This document shows, in pieces, positions 50,027-58,671 of a DNA stretch of 64,000 bases. The position numbers and the translations under genes are program-made. The stretch comes from Burkholderiaceae bacterium 16. Its GTDB lineage: Bacteria; Pseudomonadota; Gammaproteobacteria; Burkholderiales; Burkholderiaceae. Each line of letters starts with the position of its first letter. Within the stretch, counting starts at the first letter, position 1. The notes below the pieces were generated by a model, which saw only the letters and a program-made list of their open reading frames with translations, ran no database searches and was not told the origin of the DNA. The stretch is taken from NCBI GenBank assembly GCA_000955785.1, contig JYOD01000064.1, positions 1 through 64,000 on the forward strand, given 5' to 3'.

Positions 50027-51270
50027 GCCTGCGCCAGCAGGCGGTCGATCCGCTGCGCCGCTGGTGGGTGCGAGTAGTAGAACGCGCTGTAGATCGGGTC
50101 GGGCGTCAAGGTAGAGGCATTGTCCTTGTAGAGCTTGACCAGTGCCGAGACCAGGTGGCCGGCATCAGTCTGGCCGGCGGCGAAGGCATCGGCCTCGAAC
50201 TCATGGCGGCGCGAGGTCTGGCTGGCCAGCGGCCCCAGCAGGAATGTGAAAACAGGCAGCGTCAGGAAGAACAGCACCAGGGCGAGCGCATGGTTGGTGG
50301 TGCCGAGATTGGGTAGCACGCCCAGGCCCGTGTAGAACCAGGTACGGCTGGCCAGCCAGCCCAGCGCGGCCAGGAAGGCCAGGCTCAGCGCGAAGCTCAC
50401 CAGCATGCCCTTGAGGATATGGCGGCGCTTGAAGTGGCCGAGCTCGTGCGCGAGCACGGCTTCGATCTCGTCGTCGGCCAGGCGCTCCATCAGCGTGTCG
50501 AAGAAGACGATGCGCTTGGCGGCGCCGAAGCCGGTGAAGTACGCGTTACCGTGCGCGCTGCGCTTGCTGCCGTCCATGACGAACAGGCCTCGGCTGCGGA
50601 AGCCGCATTTCTCCAGCAGGCGCTTGATGCGCGCTTCCAGCGTGGCGTTGGCAAGCGGCTCGAAGCGGTTGAACATGGGCATGATCACCGAGGGCGCAAT
50701 CATCTGCACGAAGATCGTGAAGGCGATCCACGTCAGCCACGTCCATACCCACCAGTATTGGCCCATGTGTTCCATGAGCCACAGGACGGCAAGCAACAGC
50801 GGCAGGCCCAGCGCGCAGCCGACGACGGCCATTTTGGCCAGGTCGGCCAGGTAGAGCTTCCAGCTCATGCGGTTGAAGCCAAAGCGCTGCTCGATGCCGA
50901 ACTGGCCATAGAGCGAGAAGGGCAGGTCGACCAGCCCGCCGATCACGGCCACGCTGGCGACCAGCGCCACGCTGTAGGCATAGCCCGGCCCGAAGGTGCC
51001 GAGCCAGAACTGGTTGATCCACTGCAGCCCGCCCAGCATGGTCAGGACGATCAGCAGCGCGGCGCCGGCCAGCACTTCCAGCATCGACAGCCGGGTGCGG
51101 GCGATGGTGTAGTCGGCCGCCTTCTGGTGCGAGGACAGCGTGATGCTGTCGGCAAAGCGGCTGGGTACCGCATGACGGTGTTGCGCCACATGGCGCACCT
51201 GGCGGGCTGCCAGCCAGAGCTTGGTCAGCACCATCAGCATCAGGGCGGCTAGGAACAGAAACGTGAACAT
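50023..51270 (-). CDS. M48-family (Ste24/CAAX-type) membrane metalloprotease
   Basis: The 415-residue protein has the zinc-binding HELGHFKRRH and the third-ligand region SRRHEFEADAFA. It has several membrane helices (from TFLFLAALMLMVLTKLWLAA onward). It starts MFTFLFLAALMLMVL and resembles the prokaryotic Ste24 peptidases, which remove damaged or amphipathic membrane proteins. It overlaps rsgA by four bases; coupling between the two is common in Burkholderiales. Confidence 0.94.
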   Translation of the reverse strand: MFTFLFLAALMLMVLTKLWLAARQVRHVAQHRHAVPSRFADSITLSSHQKAADYTIARTRLSMLEVLAGAALLIVLTMLGGLQWINQFWLGTFGPGYAYSVALVASVAVIGGLVDLPFSLYGQFGIEQRFGFNRMSWKLYLADLAKMAVVGCALGLPLLLAVLWLMEHMGQYWWVWTWLTWIAFTIFVQMIAPSVIMPMFNRFEPLANATLEARIKRLLEKCGFRSRGLFVMDGSKRSAHGNAYFTGFGAAKRIVFFDTLMERLADDEIEAVLAHELGHFKRRHILKGMLVSFALSLAFLAALGWLASRTWFYTGLGVLPNLGTTNHALALVLFFLTLPVFTFLLGPLASQTSRRHEFEADAFAAGQTDAGHLVSALVKLYKDNASTLTPDPIYSAFYYSHPPAAQRIDRLLAQA

Positions 51271-51467
51271 CGGGCAGAGCCTTGTCGTGTAAAGCCGTCG
51301 CGTACGCGGGGCGCGGCCGGATCGCCGGGGCGGGTGCCGGACCGATTTGGAACCGGGAGCGGCAGCGGATATGCGAGAATTATAAGTTGTTCGCGCCCTC
51401 CGACCGTGTTTGTCATCGGGAACCCGGGCGCGCCTCCTTCTTTGCCTCTCCTTCGATTGCAGTCCAG

Positions 51468-52121
51468 ATGACCAGCCAAAATACCCACGTGCCCAGCGGC
51501 GCCAAATCCGTCAAGAGCGAAAACAACCTGATCTGGCTGGACATGGAGATGACCGGCCTGATGCCGGACACGGACCGCATCATCGAGATCGCGATCGTCG
51601 TGACCGACTCCGAGCTCAATATCCTGGCCGAAGGCCCGGTGCTGGTGATCCACCAGGAAGATGCCGTGCTCGACGGCATGGACAACTGGAACAAGGGCAC
51701 CCATGGCCGCTCGGGCCTGATCGACAAGGTCAAGGCCTCGACCCTGACCGAAGCCCAGGCCGAGGCCGAGCTGCTGGCCTTCCTCAAGCGCTGGGTGCCG
51801 GCCGGCAAGTCGCCCATGTGCGGCAACTCGATCTGCCAGGACCGCCGCTTCATGGCGCGCTACATGCCCAAGCTGGAGGCGTTCTTCCACTACCGCAACC
51901 TCGACGTGTCCACGCTGAAGGAACTGTGCAAGCGCTGGGAGCCGGTCATCCACAAGGGTTTCGTCAAGCGCCAGCTGCACACCGCGCTGGCCGATATCCT
52001 GGAGTCGGTGGAAGAGCTGCGCTACTACCGCACCCACTTTATCCGCCATTCCGCGCCGGCGGCAGCGGCCTCGGGCGAAACGCCCGCCGCCCCCGATGCT
52101 CCGGCTGCTCCGGCTGCCTGA
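51468..52121 (+). CDS. orn: oligoribonuclease
   Basis: The 217-residue exonuclease has the DEDDh motifs: LIWLDMEMTGLMPDTDRIIE (Asp and Glu), GNSICQDRRFMARYMPKL, and the C-terminal HTALADILESVEELRYYRTH with the catalytic His and Asp. It degrades 2- to 5-nt RNA to mononucleotides, including pGpG from c-di-GMP. The last 25 residues are Ala/Pro-rich and beyond the usual length of about 180-190. The ATG at 51468 starts the family core; the upstream extension is not conserved. Confidence 0.95.
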   Translation: MTSQNTHVPSGAKSVKSENNLIWLDMEMTGLMPDTDRIIEIAIVVTDSELNILAEGPVLVIHQEDAVLDGMDNWNKGTHGRSGLIDKVKASTLTEAQAEAELLAFLKRWVPAGKSPMCGNSICQDRRFMARYMPKLEAFFHYRNLDVSTLKELCKRWEPVIHKGFVKRQLHTALADILESVEELRYYRTHFIRHSAPAAAASGETPAAPDAPAAPAA

Positions 52122-52143
52122 TCCGCATCATCCAACGTCATCT

Positions 52144-52169
52144 CCGAGGCGCCCCGAGGGGCGCCTCGG
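52144..52169. repeat. 26-bp perfect hairpin in the orn-AEC gap
   Basis: CCGAGGCGCCCC and GGGGCGCCTCGG pair exactly, with GA as the loop. It lies 22 bp after orn and 18 bp before the AEC permease gene. No T-run, so it is either a weak terminator or an mRNA stabiliser. Confidence 0.55.
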
Positions 52170-52187
52170 TCCAACCGCGGCCCTTCC

Positions 52188-53069
52188 ATGCTCGCGCGCA
52201 TCGTCTCGATAATCACGCCGGTCGTCCTGATCATCCTGGTGGGCTGGCTGTACGGGCGCCGCGCGCATCCGGACATGTCCGGCATCAACCGGGCCACGCT
52301 CGACGTGATCGCGCCGTTGCTGGTGGTGTCGGCCTTCGTCAGCAAGGAATTCGTGCTCGCCGACCAGCTTGTGCTGCTGGCTTGCGCGGTGGCCGTGGTG
52401 CTGGGTTCGGGGCTGCTGGCCTGGCTGGGCGCGCGGCTGCTGCAGGTGGATCCGCGTACCTTCGTGCCGCCGATGATGTTCAACAACTGCGGCAATATGG
52501 GCTTGCCGCTATCGGTGTTCGCCTTCGGCCCGGTCGGCCTGGCACCGGCGGTGGCGCTGTTCGCCGCGTCCAACCTTATGCACTTCACCATCGGCATGAA
52601 GATCGTCAACCGGCATGCGTCGGTCACGCAGATCGCGCGCAATCCGATGGTGCTGGCGACGGTGCTGGGGGTGGGTTTGTCGCTGGCGCGGCCGTGGTTC
52701 ACGCTGCCCGAGCCGGTGTTCCAGTCGATCAAGCTGCTGGGCGATGCGACCGTGCCCTTGATGCTGTTCGCGCTGGGCGTGCGCATGAAGGACGTGAGCC
52801 TGCGCAACTGGGGCATGGGCGCGATCGGGGCCGTGGCCTGTCCGCTGACCGGCATCGCCTGCGCCTTGCTGCTGGCGCAGCTGGTGCCGCTGACTCAGCT
52901 CCAGCGCGGGCTGCTGTTTGTGTTCGCGTCGCTGCCGCCGGCCGTGCTCAACTTTCTCGTGGCCGATCATTTCCGGCAGGAGCCGGACCAGGTGGCTTCG
53001 ATCGTGCTGCTGGGCAATGTCGCCGCGGTGGTGTTCGTGCCGCTGGGGCTGTATCTGGGGCTGCGCTGA
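52188..53069 (+). CDS. AEC-family (auxin efflux carrier-like) transporter
   Basis: The 293-residue membrane protein starts MLARIVSIITPVVLIILVGW and has about ten helices, with the conserved region MMFNNCGNMGLPLSVFAFGP and VASIVLLGNVAAVVFVPLGL at the end. Bacterial members export or import malate or malonate and other organic acids. Substrate unknown. The start at 52188 fits the family, and the next gene is convergent. Confidence 0.9.
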   Translation: MLARIVSIITPVVLIILVGWLYGRRAHPDMSGINRATLDVIAPLLVVSAFVSKEFVLADQLVLLACAVAVVLGSGLLAWLGARLLQVDPRTFVPPMMFNNCGNMGLPLSVFAFGPVGLAPAVALFAASNLMHFTIGMKIVNRHASVTQIARNPMVLATVLGVGLSLARPWFTLPEPVFQSIKLLGDATVPLMLFALGVRMKDVSLRNWGMGAIGAVACPLTGIACALLLAQLVPLTQLQRGLLFVFASLPPAVLNFLVADHFRQEPDQVASIVLLGNVAAVVFVPLGLYLGLR

Positions 53070-53087
53070 GGCAGCCCCGCCGGTGAC

Positions 53088-53741
53088 TCAGGCCGCCGGC
53101 CTGGCGCGAATCGCATGCTTGGGACGCCACGCCTTGGCCACGGCCTCGTCGGTCTCGATGTAAGGGCCGCCGATCAGGTCGACGCAGTAGGGCACGGCGG
53201 CAAAGATGCCTTGCACGATGGCCTTGCCGTCTTCGCCGCGCAGGCCTTCCAGGGTTTCGCGAATGGCGCGCGGCTGGCCCGGCAGGTTGATGATCAGGGC
53301 GGCGCGGCTGGCGGTTTCGCGGATCACCGCCACCTGCCGCGACAGGATGGCCGTGGGCACGAAGTGCAGGCTGATCTGGCGCATCTGCTCGCCGAAGCCG
53401 GGCATTTCCTTGGTGCCCACCGCCAGCGTGGCCTCGGGCGTGACGTCGCGCCGCGCCGGGCCGGTGCCGCCGGTGGTCAGCACCAGGTCGCAGCCGGCCA
53501 CGTCGACCAGTTCGATCAGCGTGCGGGAGATGACCGCCTGCTCGTCGGGGATAAGACGCTCCACGCCCTGCCAGGGCGAGGTCAGGGCGCGCCCGAACCA
53601 CTCGCGCAGGGCCGGGATCCCTTCGTCCTGGTAGGTGCCGGCCGAGGCGCGGTCGGAGATCGAGACAAAGGCGACCAGCAATTCGTCCGGATGGTTGCGG
53701 GCAATGGGATGAACCATCGCGTGCGTCGTGGTTTGCGTCAT
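53088..53741 (-). CDS. mogA: molybdopterin adenylyltransferase
   Basis: The 217-residue protein has the MogA/MoaB motifs VAFVSISDRASAG and VLTTGGTGPARRDVTPEAT. It adenylates molybdopterin before molybdenum insertion. The GGGGACAAG just before the ATG at 53741 supports that start over a longer reading. No other molybdopterin gene is in view, and the gene lies just after darP on the same strand (28-bp gap), so the two may share a transcript. Confidence 0.93.
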   Translation of the reverse strand: MTQTTTHAMVHPIARNHPDELLVAFVSISDRASAGTYQDEGIPALREWFGRALTSPWQGVERLIPDEQAVISRTLIELVDVAGCDLVLTTGGTGPARRDVTPEATLAVGTKEMPGFGEQMRQISLHFVPTAILSRQVAVIRETASRAALIINLPGQPRAIRETLEGLRGEDGKAIVQGIFAAVPYCVDLIGGPYIETDEAVAKAWRPKHAIRARPAA

Positions 53742-53769
53742 CTTGTCCCCAATGGGTTTGGCGTCCTGG

Positions 53770-54396
53770 TTATTCTTCGGCGTCCGGCTCGGCTTGCGGC
53801 TCGTCGGATGCTGCCGCCTTCTTGCTCTCCAGCGCATTCTTGATGGCCTGGAACAGCTCGCGGAAATAGCGCGGCGGCTTGTTCATCTCGTGCTCTTTGC
53901 GCGCGTTGCGGATGATGTTGCGCAGCGCCTGCACGTCGCTGGCCGGGTGCTCGGCCAGGAACTTGGTCAGGGCGGCGTCGTCCGCCAGCAGCAGTTCGCG
54001 CCAGCGCTCGACCAGGTGCAGCTTGGCCGTCTCGGCCTTGCTGGCGCCCTTGAAGCCTTCCAGCACGCGCTGGATGGCATCGACCTCGTCGTCGTCCAGC
54101 TTGCGCATGACCTTGCCCACGAACTGCATTTGGCGGCGCTTGCCTTCGTGGTTGGTGATGCGCCGCGCGTCGCGGATGGCGTCGGCCAGCGCTTCGGGCA
54201 TGGGCACGCGCGCCAGCCGGTCCTTGGGTAGCGCTTCGAGTTCCACGCCCAGGTCCTGCAGGGCGAGCATATCGCGTTTTTTCTGGGACTTGCTCTTGGG
54301 CAGGTCGTCGTCTTCGGCCGGTTCGGGGGCGAACTGGCCGGGGAAGCCGGAGGCGTTCCGGGGGGAGGTGCGGGAGTTTCGCGTCATGGGTGGCAT
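53770..54396 (-). CDS. darP: ribosome biogenesis factor DarP (DUF615, YjgA)
   Basis: The 208-residue acidic protein contains the DUF615 core from SKSQKKRDMLALQDLGVELE through PPRYFRELFQAIKNALE. E. coli DarP joins the 50S subunit late in assembly and promotes active peptidyl-transferase centre formation. N- and C-terminal extensions are low-complexity. It is divergent from pmbA, with only 33 bp between starts, so promoters overlap. Such pmbA-yjgA pairs are common in Proteobacteria. Confidence 0.93.
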   Translation of the reverse strand: MPPMTRNSRTSPRNASGFPGQFAPEPAEDDDLPKSKSQKKRDMLALQDLGVELEALPKDRLARVPMPEALADAIRDARRITNHEGKRRQMQFVGKVMRKLDDDEVDAIQRVLEGFKGASKAETAKLHLVERWRELLLADDAALTKFLAEHPASDVQALRNIIRNARKEHEMNKPPRYFRELFQAIKNALESKKAAASDEPQAEPDAEE

Positions 54397-54429
54397 TTTA
54401 TCTTGCTATGATTGTTGTTTGGACTTTTG

Positions 54430-55812
54430 ATGACCGCGCCCACAATGGATCAATCCGCCGACCAGACCACCCATTTCACTTATACCCAGGCCCAGCTTAG
54501 CGAGATGGCCGCCGATGTGCTGCGGGTGGCACGCGAGCTGGGCGCCACCGACGCGGCAACCGAGATATCCGAGGGCAGCGGCCTGTCGGTCTCGGTGCGC
54601 AAAGGCCAGGTGGAAACCATCGAACAGAACCGCGACAAGGTGGTGGGCGTCACGGTCATGATCGGCAAGCGGCGCGGCAACGCCAGCACCTCAGATTTCT
54701 CGCCCGCGGCGCTGCGGGCCACGGCGGAAGCGGCCTACAATATTGCCCGCTTCACCGCCGAAGACGATTGCGCGGGTCTGGCCGAAGAGGAACTGCTTGA
54801 ACGCAGCCCGCAGGATCTCGACCTGTTCCACCCGTGGAATATCGACGCCGAACAGGCCATCGAGATCGCGCGCCGCGCCGAAGCCGCCGCCTTCGAGGTC
54901 TCGCCGCGCATTCGCAACAGCGACGGCGCCAGCGTGTCGGCCCAGCATTCGCAGTTCGTGCTGGCCACCTCGCGCGGCTTCACGGGCGGTTACCCGTACT
55001 CCCGCCACTTTATTTCCTGCGCGCCGATCGCCGGTACCGGCAGCGGCATGCAGCGCGACGACTGGTACTCGTCCAAGCGCGCACCCGACGCACTGGCGGC
55101 GCCCGAGGACATCGGCCGCTATGCCGCGGAACGCTCGCTGGCCCGCCTGAACTCGCGCAAGCTGTCCACGCGCCGTTGCCCGGTGCTGTTTGAGGCACCC
55201 CTGGCGGCGGGCTTGCTCGGCGCCTTCGTGCAGGCCGTGTCCGGCGGCGCGCTGTACCGCAAGTCGACCTTCCTGTACGACACGCTGGGCAAGGCCGTGT
55301 TCGCGCCGCACATCCACATCCACGAACAGCCCCACCTGCCGGGCGCCATGGGCAGCGCCCCCTTCGACGAAGAAGGCGTGAAGACCCACGCGCGCGATGT
55401 GGTTCGCGCCGGCGTGGTGGAAGGCTATTTCCTCTCCACGTACTCGGCCCGCAAGCTGGGCATGAAAACCACCGGCAATGCCGGCGGCTCGCATAACCTG
55501 ACGTTGTCCAGCTCGCTGACCACGCCGGACGACGACTTCGCGGGCATGTTGCGCAAGCTGGGCACCGGCCTGCTGGTGACGGAACTGATGGGGCAGGGCG
55601 TGAACTACGTGACGGGCGATTACTCGCGCGGCGCCTCGGGCTACTGGGTCGAGAACGGCGTGATCCAGTTCCCGGTGGAAGAGATCACCATTGCCGGCAA
55701 TATGGTGGAGATGTTCCGCCAGATCGTGGCGGTTGGCGCCGATTCGCTGGTACGCGGCACCAAGGAAACCGGCTCGATCCTGATCGAGCAGATGACGATC
55801 GCGGGCAACTAA
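54430..55812 (+). CDS. pmbA: TldE/PmbA metalloprotease subunit
   Basis: The 460-residue protein has the TldE/PmbA core LSVSVRKGQVETIEQNRDKV through GTKETGSILIEQMTIAGN. It forms a heterodimer with TldD, which carries the metal site, and processes microcin-like or other short peptides and helps clear CcdA. TldD is not in the window. The ATG at 54430 starts it, though the ATG at 54445 (MDQSADQ) is an alternative. It is divergent from darP. Confidence 0.94.
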   Translation: MTAPTMDQSADQTTHFTYTQAQLSEMAADVLRVARELGATDAATEISEGSGLSVSVRKGQVETIEQNRDKVVGVTVMIGKRRGNASTSDFSPAALRATAEAAYNIARFTAEDDCAGLAEEELLERSPQDLDLFHPWNIDAEQAIEIARRAEAAAFEVSPRIRNSDGASVSAQHSQFVLATSRGFTGGYPYSRHFISCAPIAGTGSGMQRDDWYSSKRAPDALAAPEDIGRYAAERSLARLNSRKLSTRRCPVLFEAPLAAGLLGAFVQAVSGGALYRKSTFLYDTLGKAVFAPHIHIHEQPHLPGAMGSAPFDEEGVKTHARDVVRAGVVEGYFLSTYSARKLGMKTTGNAGGSHNLTLSSSLTTPDDDFAGMLRKLGTGLLVTELMGQGVNYVTGDYSRGASGYWVENGVIQFPVEEITIAGNMVEMFRQIVAVGADSLVRGTKETGSILIEQMTIAGN

Positions 55813-55819
55813 AGCAACG

Positions 55820-55846
55820 GCGGCGGCCTGGGTCCCGGGCCGCCGC
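55820..55846. terminator. hairpin between pmbA and folA
   Basis: GCGGCGGCC and GGCCGCCGC pair across 9 bases in the 55-bp gap between the convergent pmbA and folA genes. No T-run; weak. Confidence 0.45.
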
Positions 55847-55867
55847 GCGTTTCACGCCGGCATTGTC

Positions 55868-56368
55868 TTATTCCTCGCCGGACGGCGGGCGCTCGTAGGT
55901 AACGAAGGCGTAGTCGAAGCCATTTGCTTCCGAGTGATGCGATTCACGCGCGGTGGTGATCCACTGCTGCGGGTCGATGGGGGGAAACATCGCATCGCCT
56001 TCGACATCCGCATCGATCTCGGTCACCACCAGCCGGTCCGCGCTGGGCAGCGCCTCGGCATACAGTTGCGCACCACCGATCAGGAAGATCTGCTCGACGC
56101 CGACGCATAGCCGCTGCGCTTCCTCGAGCGAGTTCGCCACGTCGCAGCCTTCGATGCGCAGACCGCGGTTGCGGCTCACCACGATATTGCGCCGGCCCGG
56201 CAGCGGCCGGCCGATCGATTCCCAGGTCTTGCGGCCCATCACGATGGGCGCGCCCATGGTGGTGCGCTTGAAGTGCGCCAGGTCCTCGGGCAAGCGCCAG
56301 GGCAGGGTGTTGTCGCGGCCGATCACGCCGTTGCGGGCCTTCGCCACGATCAGGGTCAACAGTGTCAT
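55868..56368 (-). CDS. folA: dihydrofolate reductase
   Basis: The 166-residue enzyme starts MTLLTLIVAKARNGVIGRDN and has the substrate-binding LPWRLPEDLAHFKRTT, the NADPH-binding GRKTWESIG and IFLIGGAQLYAEAL. It reduces dihydrofolate to tetrahydrofolate. Its ATG overlaps the thyA stop by four bases (ATGA), so it is translationally coupled to thyA. That is functional: ThyA consumes methylene-THF and makes dihydrofolate, which FolA recycles. Confidence 0.96.
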   Translation of the reverse strand: MTLLTLIVAKARNGVIGRDNTLPWRLPEDLAHFKRTTMGAPIVMGRKTWESIGRPLPGRRNIVVSRNRGLRIEGCDVANSLEEAQRLCVGVEQIFLIGGAQLYAEALPSADRLVVTEIDADVEGDAMFPPIDPQQWITTARESHHSEANGFDYAFVTYERPPSGEE

Positions 56369-57159
56369 ACGGCCACCGGTGCCTTGATGGCCGGATGCGA
56401 CTCGTAACCCACCAGTTCGAAGTCTTCGTACTTGTAGTCGAAGATGCTGTCCGGCTTGCGCAGGATCTTCAGTTGCGGCAGCGCCATCGGCTCGCGCGCC
56501 AGCTGCGTTGCCACCTGTTCGGCGTGATTGCTGTAGATATGGCAATCACCGCCGGTCCAGATAAAGTCGCCCACTTCCAGCCCGGTCTGCTGCGCCATCA
56601 TGTGCGTCAGCAGGGCGTAACTGGCGATATTGAACGGCACGCCCAGGAAAATATCGGCGCTGCGCTGGTACAACTGGCAGGACAGGCGGCCCTCGGCCAC
56701 ATAGAACTGGAAGAAGGCGTGGCAGGGCGGCAGCTTCATCTGTGGAATCTCGCCCACGTTCCAGGCCGACACGATCAGCCGGCGGGAGTCCGGGTTGCTG
56801 CGGATCTGCGCCACCAGTTCGCTGATCTGGTCGATGTGCCGGCCGTCCGGCGTCGGCCATGCGCGCCACTGCGAGCCATAGACAGGTCCCAATTCGCCGT
56901 TTTCATCGGCCCATTCGTCCCAGATGCTGACGCCGTTGTCCTTCAGGTACCTGATGTTGGTCGAGCCTTGCAGGAACCACAGCAGTTCGTGAATGATCGA
57001 CTTCATGTGCAGCTTCTTGGTGGTCACCACCGGGAAGCCTTCGCGCAGGTCGAAGCGCATCTGGTAGCCGAACACCGAGCGCGTGCCGGTGCCGGTGCGG
57101 TCGGCCTTTTCGGTGCCATGCTCTTGCACATGGCGCATGAAGTCGAGGTACTGTTTCAT
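56365..57159 (-). CDS. thyA: thymidylate synthase
   Basis: The 264-residue enzyme has the same length as E. coli ThyA. It starts MKQYLDFMRHVQEHGTEKAD, and has the substrate-binding DRTGTGTRSVFGYQMRFDL, the catalytic Cys146 in LPPCHAFFQFYV and the dUMP-binding QRSADIFLGVPFNIASYALL. It methylates dUMP to dTMP. The ATG at 57159 is the conserved start; 18 upstream codons in the frame are not. Operon with folA downstream. Confidence 0.97.
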   Translation of the reverse strand: MKQYLDFMRHVQEHGTEKADRTGTGTRSVFGYQMRFDLREGFPVVTTKKLHMKSIIHELLWFLQGSTNIRYLKDNGVSIWDEWADENGELGPVYGSQWRAWPTPDGRHIDQISELVAQIRSNPDSRRLIVSAWNVGEIPQMKLPPCHAFFQFYVAEGRLSCQLYQRSADIFLGVPFNIASYALLTHMMAQQTGLEVGDFIWTGGDCHIYSNHAEQVATQLAREPMALPQLKILRKPDSIFDYKYEDFELVGYESHPAIKAPVAV

Positions 57160-57268
57160 CGGCGCGGGTGTTGGGGAAAGTGACGCGACAGCGTTGTGCG
57201 CGTAATGGGGCAATCTGCCCGGAGGTTAGCAAATTGCTAAAGGCTTAGTATTTTATCGCAAAGCAAAA

Positions 57269-57290
57269 AGGGCCGCCTCGCGGCGGCCCT
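57269..57290 (-). terminator. terminator after terC
   Basis: AGGGCCGCC and GGCGGCCCT pair around TCGC; on the minus strand it is followed by a T-run, so it ends the terC transcript. Confidence 0.8.
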
Positions 57291-57333
57291 CCTTTCATGG
57301 TCCGGCGCCCTCAGGTGCTGGCGCCATCGCGCA

Positions 57334-58032
57334 TTACTGCGCCGCCGTGGTCGGAGCCCGGCGCTTCTGCACCAGGTAGCCACCGCCGAGCACGCCGCCG
57401 ATGACCAGCACGAACAAGCCGTAGTAAGCCAGGGCGTTGGTGTTGAAGAACTCCTTCACCAGCGGCTCGCTGACGATCATCTTGACTGCCGTGAAGGCCA
57501 GCACGCCGGCGCCCACGAAGATGACCGACGGGAAGCGCGACATCAGCTTGAGTACCAGGCTCGAGCCCCACACCACGATGGGGATGCTGATCAGCAGGCC
57601 GAGCACCACCAGCAGGAAGCTGCCGTGCGCCGCGCCTGCGACTGCCAGCACGTTGTCCACGCCCATCACCGCGTCGGCGATGATGATGGTCTTCATCGCG
57701 CCCACCAGGGTGGTCGCGCCCGCGCCATGTTCGTCGCCATTGCCATCGTCGGACAGCAGCTTGTAGGCGATCCACACCAGGGCCACGCCGCCGACCAGCA
57801 GCAGGCCTGGAATCTTGAGAAGCCAGACCACACCGATCGTCATGGCCGAACGGACCACGACTGCGCCGACCGTACCCCAGACGATGGCCTTCTTCTGCAG
57901 GTGGGGCGGCAGGTTGCGCGCGGCAAGCGCGATCACGATGGCATTGTCGCCGGCAAGCACCAGGTCAATGACGACGATGGACAGCAACGCCGTCAGGAAC
58001 TGCATCGTGAACAGATCGGTAAACCATTCCAT
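57334..58032 (-). CDS. TerC-family membrane protein under a Mn2+ riboswitch
   Basis: The 232-residue protein has seven or eight membrane helices, with the metal-binding aspartates of LVLAGDNAIVIALAARNLPP and IIADAVMGVDNVLAVAG. It starts MEWFTDLFTMQFLTALLSIV. TerC and its relative Alx export Mn2+ or supply metal to exported enzymes. GAGGAGATTTT before the ATG fixes the start. A yybP-ykoY riboswitch lies upstream, so expression should rise with Mn2+. Function as a manganese exporter is therefore a good inference. The tellurite-resistance name is historical. Confidence 0.93.
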   Translation of the reverse strand: MEWFTDLFTMQFLTALLSIVVIDLVLAGDNAIVIALAARNLPPHLQKKAIVWGTVGAVVVRSAMTIGVVWLLKIPGLLLVGGVALVWIAYKLLSDDGNGDEHGAGATTLVGAMKTIIIADAVMGVDNVLAVAGAAHGSFLLVVLGLLISIPIVVWGSSLVLKLMSRFPSVIFVGAGVLAFTAVKMIVSEPLVKEFFNTNALAYYGLFVLVIGGVLGGGYLVQKRRAPTTAAQ

Positions 58033-58139
58033 AAAATCTCCTCGAAACAACGATAGCCAAAAGCCGTGCGCAAACACCGGGTTAGCCTGGAGACATGTTG
58101 GTTGGGAGCTGTGGGGGCGCCTTTGCAAACCATGAAACC

Positions 58140-58268
58140 AGGTTGCAAAGGTCTTGCTCGACCGCCATATGGTTGTTGGCGCGGTCAGCACAACCGGAGA
58201 CTATTTGTGATCAGCCTCGGAATGACGATTGTGCTAAGGGCAGGGCCCCGGAGCTACTCCCCTTTGAG
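58140..58268 (-). promoter_or_regulatory. yybP-ykoY (Mn2+-sensing) riboswitch
   Basis: On the minus strand the signature AAAGGGGAGTAGC (58253-58265) is followed by the paired arms and, 94 bases later, by GAGCAAGACC (58150-58159), the 3' conserved element of this class. It then runs into CCTTTGCAA and TTGCAAAGG (58120-58151), which can pair and form a switchable hairpin before terC. The class binds Mn2+ and also tunes pH-related genes. It lies upstream of a terC gene, its common target. Confidence 0.85.
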
Positions 58269-58314
58269 GGACGAATCCGTTCGGAACAGGCCCGAAGCGG
58301 AAACGCTGAGGCGA

Positions 58315-58320
58315 ATTATA
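58315..58320 (-). promoter_or_regulatory. -10 element of the terC riboswitch transcript
   Basis: TATAAT on the minus strand, about 45 bases upstream of the riboswitch signature, is a consensus -10. A clear -35 is not visible. Transcription would start near 58308, making a leader of about 275 nt. Confidence 0.55.
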
Positions 58321-58671
58321 AACGAAGCCACATGTTTTGTGCTGTTGTGAATATTTAGCAAGGCGCACTTTGTGTCAGATATCGCGATGCCATCGCCGGG
58401 CTGACAGTGTTCATTGGGCGCCGGCAGGACGATATACGAACCCATGGCGCTTTCCCTTTCCGTGTCATTCTTAGTGAAGAATGCGGCGCCCCGAAGGGTT
58501 TGTGCATTGCGGTAAGCACACTCCGCGCGCGCCAGCTATTCTGAGTAGACTGGCTTTTGGCCGATGCGCCCCAGACGTCACCGGAGGCGTATCCCTTGCC
58601 AGCCCCGCGCATGCGTGACGTGCGGGCACCTGGGGGTTTCATGCATTGCCATCGACCAACAAGGAAACGTC

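Noticed and set aside
58254..58445. 63-codon minus-strand ORF upstream of terC
   Set aside because: It overlaps the promoter and riboswitch of terC, and has only a weak ribosome-binding site.
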